This document shows, piece by piece, positions 55,729-64,000 of a stretch of DNA of 64,000 nt (position 1 is the first letter of the stretch; each line of letters begins with the position of its first letter). The translations under genes and the position numbers were made by a program. Origin of the DNA: Podospora bellae-mahoneyi (lineage: Eukaryota > Ascomycota > Sordariomycetes > Sordariales > Podosporaceae); the NCBI RefSeq assembly GCF_035222275.1, contig NC_085883.1:1426001-1490000 (forward strand), given 5' to 3'. The notes beneath the pieces were generated by a model that worked only from the letters and a program-made list of their open reading frames with translations, was not told the origin of the DNA and ran no database searches.

Positions 55729-58680
55729 CTAAAACATGTCCTTGATATGCTGATACACGCTCTCATCGCCCAGTCCAACGACCCCCTGGACAAGCCCGAG
55801 TCCCTGACCCATATGCATATTGTTCCCATATCCCAAATCACCAGCAGACATTGCGCCGGTTTCCAAGCTCATACTCCTCACCCCTGCCGTCGTCGGCACA
55901 CTCCCGTTTACACCCAGTCCTGCATAGCCCTCGTAGATCCTCGACATTTCGGATTGCAATCTCAGACCATTAGTCCGTTCGTCCACGTGCATCTGCTGTT
56001 GATGAGGCGTAGAAACAGCTGAGTTTGGGTGATGGCTCATCTCGCTGACCCTAATCTGCGGACTGAACGGACTCATGCTACTATGGCTTTGAGCGACCCC
56101 TCGGACTGAGGGCACTGTGCCAGCAGTCCGCGGGCTGCTTTGGCTGATGCTATGGCTCCTGCTTTGGTTGTAGTCACTCGTGCTTTGATGACGATGTAAC
56201 TGAGCAGCAGAGCCAGTGTTGGAGGGCTTGGTGGCCGAGGGCGAGGCAGCAAAGTCTTCCTCGAGACCGAGCCGAGGTGCAACGGCTTTGAGAGACCGTA
56301 TCGTGCGCCAGAGTCGGTGGGAAACCCATGATTTAGAGGACATTTCCCGTACGAGGTCGAGAGCCATGTAGAACTCTACCCGGCAATGCGAGCTGAACTC
56401 GACAGGGGCATGGGTGGAAGCGAGAAATAAAACGGCAATAGATGAGGTCAAGAACTGGTGGTAGAAGACCTGGCAGCGACGATAGAGACTCGTGGTTTGG
56501 TTGATGTGTGCCAATAGCCGGATTGTTTGTTTGGCAAGGTCAACTGCTTTCTCAGCCCGTTGCATATTCTCGGCGATGCTTGTGGCGCTGTGCAACACAG
56601 GTGTGTACAGCCAGATGCGGACCTAGAACATGAAGTTAGCATAGGTTTAGGTTTCGGATGACCAGGTCAAAAGCACGCATACCTGATTCAGCCTCAATCT
56701 CGTCCATATTCTCACCCGCTGAACTTTATCAGTGGGACCACTAGGCATAGCAATCCTGTCACCATCGGATGGGTCTGTCTGGATCTCAGCTGGCACACTC
56801 TCATACCACTCCCAAATTTCCTGTTCCAGCGGCTCAAAATTATGAGCCTTCAAACCTCGGATAACAGCTGGCTCAAAGCAATCCACCAACCCCCAGATCT
56901 TGGCCGCTAGCTTGGAGTACCCAACCATTGCTACTAAAAAGGGGTAGTCATCCTGTACACGTCAACGTCACTTCACTTTTGTGGTTTGCACACAGGAATT
57001 AAGACATACCGGCTTAGGTAACCCGGGATCAATCTTGTCATCATGATACACAAACGGCAGCCCGGTGCTGAAGCTCCATCTCCGGTCCAGAACATAGACG
57101 CTCCAGAAGGTCAGGAGTGCATTCCTTCTCACCGTTGGATCGGTGATATTTTGCAGTCCTTCCCTTCGGTGGAGACCCAACTCGAGACACAGCCTTCCTA
57201 CATGCCCAACCACTCGCCAGGCCAATACCTCGTCGTTAGACAAGTATCGATACCCGGCTACCAGCGCTAAGAACGGTAACTTGACGATATCGGCCGGCTC
57301 ACTCATGAGAATTCGGTCAATGATCGGCTGTATACTCTCGTATAAGCGGGCGGCGCGCGCACTATTGCCGTGTTCCTCCACCACGAGGGCGCAGCAGAGG
57401 ACAATCTTGAGGACTAATGTTTTCTGATCGTTAAGGTCCGGCAAACTTTGCTGAGCGGCAGAGGAGTGTAGTTTGACAGTTGCAAACCATGGGCCAAGCG
57501 ATTGGGCATGTTGTTTGACTGTCTCGATGGGTATCACAGGGTACATGGCCCCAACTTCTTCCTCATGTAGCTCGCATAACCGCAGCATTTCTGCTTCGTC
57601 GAATTCCAGGATAGGATCACGAGGGACAGCTGAGGGTGGAGAGGAGGATGCCGATGGCGGAGGGGCTGCTAGGGGAGCTAGGGCCGGCGATGGATGCGGT
57701 GTTGGCTCTGTAGGCTGAGAAACACTGTCCTCAGCCACGTCGGTATACCCCATTCTGTGGAGCGTACTCTTGGCTACATCGACAGTGAAGGCGATGCTCG
57801 TCGGTCCATGGAATGAGGATGGCACACGGTACCCAAGACGAGGCCTGGTCAGCGGAGGAAGGGTGGGAATGGGTGAGGGACTGCCTGTAGTTACTGGCGG
57901 AGGCAGGATATGATCGTGAATCGGGGCTAGTCGCAGACTTGAAGTTTCCTGGCGAAGAGCATTCATGGCGCTGAAGAGATTGTCGACCTGTTCTTGCAGC
58001 CGAGTCACCTGGGCCGACATGTCCCTGAACTCATCCGAGTCCTTGAAGTTGGGACAGCAGTTGGGCGCGTACAGACATTGTAGGTTGAGGTTGCCACATC
58101 GGTGACAGGGCGTCTGGCCGTTGCATTTGATCTTGCGGCGTTTGCACTCATTGCTATCATAAAGGTCAGAAACCAGGGTTGGAAGGGGTCTGACATAATT
58201 ATATGGCAGAAAACATGGCCCGACATCGTACGATTCCAGAACGTAGCATGGGGCCCAATGCGGGACAGAGTCACATCGAGAGAGGAACAGCCTTACCAGG
58301 CGATCGAGGTGTACTGGATGACAGGGTTAGTAGAAGTGATCATAAAGGGTAGCTGCAGCTGTGCTGTGGGAACGACGCACTCTATTCCGCTTGCTCCTTT
58401 GCTGCTTGGCAGACACTTCACCATCATCATCTGGCTGTGCCCTTCTTTTGGCATGGGAGGTGGTCGTGTTGGCGGACGTGGTGCCGCCTCTGTGCGACGA
58501 CTCGAGTGGGAGTGGTGAGGCAGGTTGCGGTGCGGAATTGTCTCCGAGGGCGGAAAGTGACGACAGAGGCCCACTGGGAGAATAGGCTGCTGGCGTCGAC
58601 AGGCTCAATCCTGGAGCGGCAGCTGACTGCGGAACCAGGAACGAGCGCAGGTCGCTCACTTGGGTCTCAAGATGTTCCAT
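55729..58680 (-). CDS. Zn(II)2Cys6 transcription factor
   Basis: Exons on the minus strand are 58680-58381, 58313-58297, 58153-57010, 56952-56683 and 56622-55729, giving 874 residues with all phases consistent. Exon 2 is only 17 bases and encodes YTSIA plus two bases of the first zinc-cluster Cys. The preceding intron has a perfect TACTAAC branch site. Joined, they give SIACNECKRRKIKC with Cys at 106, 109, 116, 122, 125 and 132, the binuclear cluster that binds CGG-type half sites. A Gln/Leu heptad segment follows (VTRLQEQVDNLFSAMNAL), then a fungal_trans middle domain (LCELHEEEVGAMYPVIP, YRYLSNDEVLAWRVVGHVGRLCLELGLHR, NALLTFWSVYVLDRRWSFSTGLPF). The C terminus is Ser/Gln-rich. Targets unknown. 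Confidence 0.88.
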
Positions 58681-59089
58681 TGCAACACATGTGCCCTTTT
58701 CTCCTGAAAGACCTCCCGGACACGCTCTCAGTTTCCCACCTAAGAGCCAGCGAGCTGAGCAAAGGGGACAAGCCACCCAAATGTCAGCACAATCCCTTTT
58801 GGCAGCGCGTCCACGTGATAAGGATTGCCGCTCTTTTCCGCCCTTTTGTCCTTCCAACTTCCTCTTGCTGTGTTCGATGCCCTGGCACAATCGTACGCCA
58901 TTCCATATTGGTGCTAGTTTGGCTGGCAAAGCGGAGATCCCCGCGTTCTTCGGGGAAGCTATGACGCCTTGGCACGGCTCCCGGATATCGAAGCAACGAC
59001 CAACTTTTGATGCGTGGATGCCTACAACAAAGAATGATCCTACGTCTATTCTTCAACACCAAAAAGGCCTCCGGGCTATTTTACAATAA
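58681..59089. other. Intergenic
   Basis: Lies between the fumarylacetoacetase stop and the regulator start, both on the minus strand. No feature recognised. It is the presumptive promoter of the regulator. Confidence 0.55.
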
Positions 59090-60482
59090 TCATCTCTGTG
59101 GGCCACCATGGACTGTTCCTGAACAGCGCCCAAACCCAACACGTACTCCCTTGCCGTCATCAGCACAAAATCCTCTCAGTGTAATGCTGTCACCATCCTT
59201 CAAAAACGTTCTGGCATTCATCCCGGCCAGCAATACTTCTTTCTTCCCGTTCTCAGTCATCTCCAGCAAGCTCCCCCTCTCCTCGACACCACCTGGGCCA
59301 CTAATTGTCCCAGATCCAAGCAAGTCACCAGGACGCATCGAACAGCCACCCAGAGTATGATGCGCAATCATCTGAGGAAATGACCACATCAAATACTTCG
59401 AGCTTGTCCTTCCAATGGTATTTGTGCTCCCATCAGCAGCTATAAAGTATATGTGTCAGTCTCATCCCTTCTTCCAGTTGACAATAACCAGGTCAACAGC
59501 ACTCACTTGTCAAATCGACTTCCAACTTAATGTCAAACACTGTTTTATCCTCCTCGCCCTTCAAATACTCTTGCAGTTCGGTCTTGTTATCAATCTCGGT
59601 CTTCACCTTGAACGGCTCTAGCGCATCTGCCAGCACCACCCAGGCACTAATTGTTGTCCCGAAGTTCTTGCCATTGAACGGCCCCAGCGGCACATACTCC
59701 CAGGCCTGAATATCCCTCGCGCTCCAGTCGTTCAGGAGCACATAGCCAAAGATGTGCTCCTCAGCCTGTTTCACATCTACAGACTCGCCCATTTTGTTAG
59801 GCTTTGAGATGAAGCACCCAAGCTCAAGCTCGATATCCAGTTTCCTCGTAGGCCCAGTCACAGGTTTCTTTGGCTCAGCTTTCGGGTCCAGCAGTATCTG
59901 ACCTACTGGCCTCCGAATTGGCGTCCCATCCACCACGATACTCGATGCCCTACCGTGGTATCCTACCGGTAAGTGCGTATAATTTGGCTGGAGGGCGTTT
60001 TCTGGCCCGCGGAACATGACACCAACCGCATAGGCATGGTGATAGCCTGCGTAGAAGTCGGTGTAGTCTCCAATCTCCATTGGAAGGTGCATCGTAACAT
60101 CGCTCAGCCTGCTCAAGGTTTTGGTCCTGGCATTCTCGTCATCCCTGAGGAGCTCTGCATATGGCGTGTCTTTGTGTAATAGATCCTGGAGTCCTTTTCG
60201 TACAATTCTGTGCACCGGCCGTCCAAGAGCAGCGAAACTGTTGAGGGTGGGTTGGCTTAGAGCATGGTCAAGCTGATCAATATCAACACCTGAGAAGACG
60301 TCGGCAAGTTTCTCCTTGTTCACTATGGCCAGCCATGTTTTCAAGTCCAGTGCAAAGCCTCCAATGGCGATGGCTGGGCGGAGTGTTTGGTCCTCCGGAG
60401 TGCTGATGATGCCGAAGGGGATATTGGCGAGAGAAAAGTCATTTGAGGGGCTGTAGTTGGGGATCCAGGATTCGTTAGCCAT
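59090..60482 (-). CDS. Fumarylacetoacetase
   Basis: Exons 60482-59507 and 59439-59090 on the minus strand (67-base intron GTGAGT..TATAG) give 441 residues. The enzyme hydrolyses fumarylacetoacetate to fumarate and acetoacetate, the last step of phenylalanine/tyrosine breakdown through homogentisate. Seen: an N-terminal SH3-like domain (FSLANIPFGIIS), then DYTDFYAGYHHAYAVGVMFRG with a metal-binding Asp and catalytic His, LPVGYHGRASSIV, DIELELGCFISKPN, GYVLLNDWSARDIQAWEYVPLGPFNGKNFGTT, and after the intron MWSFPQMIAHHTLGGC and LLGSGTISG. ATG 60482 starts the conserved N terminus. Intact. No other tyrosine-catabolic gene lies nearby. Confidence 0.95.
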
Positions 60483-60957
60483 CTTGTCCGTAACTCGTAG
60501 TGCTTGGTCGTACAGGTAACTTTTGAATGAGTTGAGAGAGCTGTTCTAAACATTTATGGCTTTTGCCGCTTGAAGAAGGGTGGTGCTTGAGTAACTCCAG
60601 TGCGGGACTGGCCCGATGGAAGCCGAGTACCCCACATTGGCCCGTTCCCCGCGATTCCACAGTTCCTTCGGCACTGCATGAATCCGCTCTCGGCCCGCAG
60701 CGACCAGACTGCCGGTAGGTAGCAATTAATGAACATTAATTTGAGGTTGTGCGAAGTACCTGGGGATGTTGGTAAACATTCAGTCGAAGGAAAGAAAAAT
60801 GAAGAAAAAGACAATTGACCCAGGTCTCATTAGCTTGAATAGACGTGACCTCACCTGCTCACTCATTGAATCGCGTCCCAACACACAGCCTCCCAGATCT
60901 TCTTCATCAGATCCCAACATCCACATCACACCTCTCGCCCACATCCCCCATCGTCTC
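60483..60957. other. Intergenic
   Basis: 5' flank of fumarylacetoacetase and 3' flank of the RNase H-like pseudogene, both minus strand. No feature recognised. Confidence 0.55.
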
Positions 60958-61788
60958 TCATATCATAATCCCAAACAACCTCGTATACCTCTCCACCGGC
61001 AACCCCTCCTTCTTCCACTCCCACGCCGCCAGCCTCGCCGCCGCCTTCGTCTGCCTTATCAACTCCCCATCCCTCACCAGCCAAAACGAAACCTCGCACC
61101 CTTCACCCCAGCTCCTCAATCCTATGCTGCAACTCCTCCCACAAGTCCCGATTGGCATACTTCCTGCCCGACCTCCCAACCTTCGACTTCCTCCACCGCC
61201 TGCCCACCCACCTAGGCAACCACTCCGTAGCCCCCTTGACGATATACTCCCAATCCGTCAACACCACCACCCTCTTCAAACCCTCCCCATGCCAACTCCT
61301 AAACTGCAACGCCGCAATCACAGCGCGGAGTTTAGCCCGATTGGAAGTGTAATCTATTACATCACCCTGGGGTTCCTCCTCAAGACGGAAAGCAATTGTC
61401 CCGGTAATGGGCCCATTGTACTCCTCTGACAAAGGGAGCGTCACAGCCGCATTTGGGGTTCCAGGTGAGTTCTTGAACTTGGAGAGGAGCTGCCAACGGG
61501 AGGGGAGGATTTATCCGCGTGGCGGCCGTTATTGATACATGACGCGTCGATAACAAGTAAAACTTCCCTGCTGTTAAACCTGTTGACGAAGCGGGGGTGG
61601 TCTGGGCGGTCGGGGGCGCGGACGGTTTGCAAGGGGAAGTGTTCTTCCGGTGTGAGGGAGGGGTCTTCCGGGTGGAAGATCGAGGCAGGCCTGATGCGAG
61701 AGCGACGAGTGAGTCTCTTCCTCGAGGGGAAGAATTGGGTGTTGGCGGGGTCAGGGGAGGCGATGAAGATGGCGAGCTCTTCGTTCAT
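60958..61788 (-). pseudogene. RNase H-like domain gene, decayed
   Basis: From ATG 61788 (MNEELAIFIASPDP) the frame reaches VLLVIDASCINNG, the first RNase H strand with its Asp. It then must shift near 61495 to continue as NAAVTLPLSEEYNGPITGTIAF, NRAKLRAVIAALQFRSWHGEG, VVLTDWEYIVKGATEWLP and NRDLWEELQHRIEELG. A second shift near 61104 leads to CEVSFWLVRDGELIRQTKAAA, ending at 60958. In fungal relatives the second strand reads NRAELRA, with a catalytic Glu that is Lys here. Substitution of an active-site residue supports true loss of RNase H activity rather than only sequencing error. Relatives degrade RNA in RNA-DNA hybrids. Confidence 0.65.
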
Positions 61789-62353
61789 TGTTGGGAGCTG
61801 AAGCGGGGTTGGGATGTTTGGTGTTCTGAGAGGTGAGGGCACAACTAATGACTTGCGGCAGGTTTGTTGCGTTCTTGAATGCGGACTCCCGGCAGCATCG
61901 GCCAATCAAAAAGGAGAAGGGGACAACCAATCAGAGGAACAGGAAACAGACCTACCAGGACAGGATGATTGGGTTCAGAGTATGATCCAGGAAATGATCC
62001 GGCTCTAGGGATCATTAATGGAAGATAATAATCCAGGAAAATGGTGGTCTATATATACGGAGGAACTAAATGGTCATCAGATAGTTCCGCAGTATGCATT
62101 ACAAGTCACATTCGTTAGTATCTTGACAATTGTGATTGAGACAAGCCATTGTTGTACACTGTTTAGCTGTACCGAACCAGTATTGTTCAGAAGCGCCTTC
62201 AACTAGTATCCCTTGCAGAGGTTCTGGATAGGGGTTCGTCACACATAGATACCTACATCTTTCGCCAGATACCGGATATGTCCATCTATCAATGTTGCAT
62301 TGTCTATAGTGAAACTGTGAACGAAGAGGAGCGAGAAGTGGACTGGAGTGAAC
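61789..62353. other. Intergenic
   Basis: Downstream of the short-chain dehydrogenase and upstream of the RNase H-like gene. TATATATA lies near 62050-62057. No gene recognised. Confidence 0.55.
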
Positions 62354-63388
62354 CTAGTTTAACCCCTCCCTCTTCTCAATCTCCTCCTTTGACCAGCACC
62401 ACTTATCCTGCAACCCCTTATCCAACACCTTTTCATACACCCCCTTCTCCCACCACTCCCCCCAGCTCGTCAAAAACATCTGCTCCCTATCCTTCGGAAA
62501 ATCATTCCTCGTGAACGCAGCCAGAATGCTCTTTGCCCCATGCTCCACGCTCTTCGCATCAGGCATATCCATACTCAACTGCATTCCCGAGCCCCTCCCA
62601 ATTCCAGTGTTAGGAATCAGCCCCGGAGAAACTGCAACAACCCTACACTTCTCCTCCAGCCTCCTCCGCCACCACTGCGCACTCAACAAGTTCAAGAACT
62701 TTGTCTGAGAGTACGTGTCGTTGGCTTCCACCCCAGACCCAACTTTCAAGTCCTTCTCCAACGTCGAGGGGTCAATAACCCGACGGATGGCGCCCGAGGA
62801 AACAAAAATGATTCTCGTAGAGGAATCAATCAGTTTCTTCTCGAGCAAGTGAACGAGGTAATGCTGGGCTGTTTCCTGTCAGTCCTGATGGTTCGAAATC
62901 AAAATGATGATGTCAACACCACTTACAAAGATGATTAACCACAAACGCCTCACAAAACTCAGACTTGGACTCCTTCGCAGGCTTGTCTGTCCCGTCAGAG
63001 ACCGCAGCGTTGAGGAGCAGGTAATCGATCTTTCCGTCTGGGCCGAGACGCTCAAGTGTTGCATTGGCGAAGGAGGCGGTTGACTTTAGATTGGAGAGCT
63101 CGAGGGGAAGGATAGATAGGATGTGATCAGTCTTGGGGTACGTGAGCGCATTGTAGGCTTGACCGGTACGGTTGATGTCGCGGGCTCCGAGGACAAGGTT
63201 GAGGTGAGTGGTGGAGGGGCTGAGGGAAGTGGGAGAGCTGAGGAGTTGTTTGATGAGTTCAAAGCCCTGGAGAGTAGTGTTAGTGAAATGAGCTCCAATG
63301 AGGGGATCAGCGGGGAGTAACATACCAACCCCGACGATGTGCCTGTAGCGACGATGGTTTTGGTAGCTTCTGCAATGGAGGCAGTCAT
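62354..63388 (-). CDS. Short-chain dehydrogenase/reductase
   Basis: Exons 63388-63326, 63266-62927 and 62868-62354 on the minus strand (introns 59 and 58 bases) give 305 residues. The Rossmann nucleotide-binding motif is TGTSSGLG, completed across the first intron. Then come LGARDI, LLLNAAVSDG, VNHLSQHYLVHLLE across the second intron, the catalytic IIFVSSGAIRRV with Ser, and YSQTKFLNL with Tyr and Lys; VAVSPGLIPNTGI follows. NAD(P)H-dependent oxidoreductase of the classical SDR family, related to retinol dehydrogenase/WWOX-like fungal SDRs; the substrate is unknown. Intact. Confidence 0.92.
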
Positions 63389-64000
63389 TTTCAGAAATTT
63401 TTACTAGGTAGTTCAGATTGCCAGTGTGGATTGGATGAGATAATGATGATTGTGAGCAGGTTGGGATGAACCGAGGGGAATGTGTCAAAAAGCAAGGGAT
63501 TGAGGGGGGTTAAGTGGGTGCGATGATGTAATCACTTCTCAGGCTACAAAATACTAATTATACAACACGGTCAACAAGAAAGAATTCAACTTTACAACTA
63601 ATGCCATAGTAAGAGACTGCGATGTGCCTCTTTAAGCCAACTTTACAGACTCGGACACGGTGCAACACAAAATCCGCAAAATCCGCCGATTGGTAATCCA
63701 ACTGAGTGACACAAGTTCAACGCATTGCGCTCATATCACTCCTTGACATTACTGACATCATTGATCAAGTCGTTTGGAGACCAGGGAAAAGTGTTACTGT
63801 CGCCAATCTGCGGTTAAGGGTGTCTATGGTGTGTTGCAGGGTCTGTATCAGTCTCCAATAGGCAGACAGTAGACGAGGCGCTTCCTAAGTACAAGGGTGA
63901 ATAGGTAAGATAGCTTCTCAAGCAACTGTACGCAAACCCATGTTAGGAGTGCGTCCTAGACATAAAGCTTTGAGTTGGATTTCTACTGTTTTAAAGGTGG
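63389..64000. other. Intergenic to window end
   Basis: 5' flank of the short-chain dehydrogenase. No gene, repeat or RNA recognised. Confidence 0.55.

Overview
The window looks like a nuclear segment of a filamentous ascomycete, most likely a sordariomycete close to the Podospora/Chaetomium/Neurospora group. Genes are monocistronic and lie on both strands. They are interrupted by spliceosomal introns, mostly 50-100 bases, with GT..AG ends and CTRAC-type branch points. The gene families are typical of this group: Zn(II)2Cys6 regulator, peptidase G1, DHA1 and sugar MFS transporters, copper amine oxidase, F-box proteins and a tiny metallothionein. Two nuclear tRNA genes carry introns at the canonical site. 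I see no transposon, viral element, CRISPR array or operon. The placement is from family recognition only; no search was run.

Layout. 0-9.3 kb: unresolved minus-strand coding-like pieces, a decayed GH2 beta-mannosidase, a 23-residue metallothionein, and a UFD1-domain zinc-finger protein. 10.8-15.6 kb: an F-box/cysteine-rich protein with a 7-base microexon, then a secreted peptidase G1. 15.6-24.2 kb: a long gene-poor stretch, a dead MFS sugar-type transporter divergent from an intact Ldh2/malate dehydrogenase-family enzyme, and Arp6. 24.6-36.6 kb: Trf4-type poly(A) polymerase, hexose transporter, aldo/keto reductase, tRNA-Arg and a DHA1 MFS transporter. 37.3-46.7 kb: fructosamine-kinase-like enzyme, tRNA-Glu, two disordered or hypothetical proteins and a polytopic membrane protein with a repeated tail motif. 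48.7-55.2 kb: copper amine oxidase, a second G1-like secreted protein lacking the catalytic Gln, and a run of three broken genes (a small secreted protein and two F-box proteins). 55.7-63.4 kb: Zn2Cys6 regulator, fumarylacetoacetase, a broken RNase H-like gene and a short-chain dehydrogenase.

Three themes stand out. First, about a quarter of the recognisable genes are interrupted, mainly by single-base indels, some next to homopolymers, while the others read cleanly through all predicted splice junctions. Second, very short exons (7 and 17 bases) and a two-residue terminal exon are needed to complete zinc-binding or Cys-rich proteins. Third, carbohydrate and amine/amino-acid catabolic functions recur (mannosidase, hexose transporter, aldo/keto reductase, amine oxidase, fumarylacetoacetase), but no biosynthetic gene cluster is evident.
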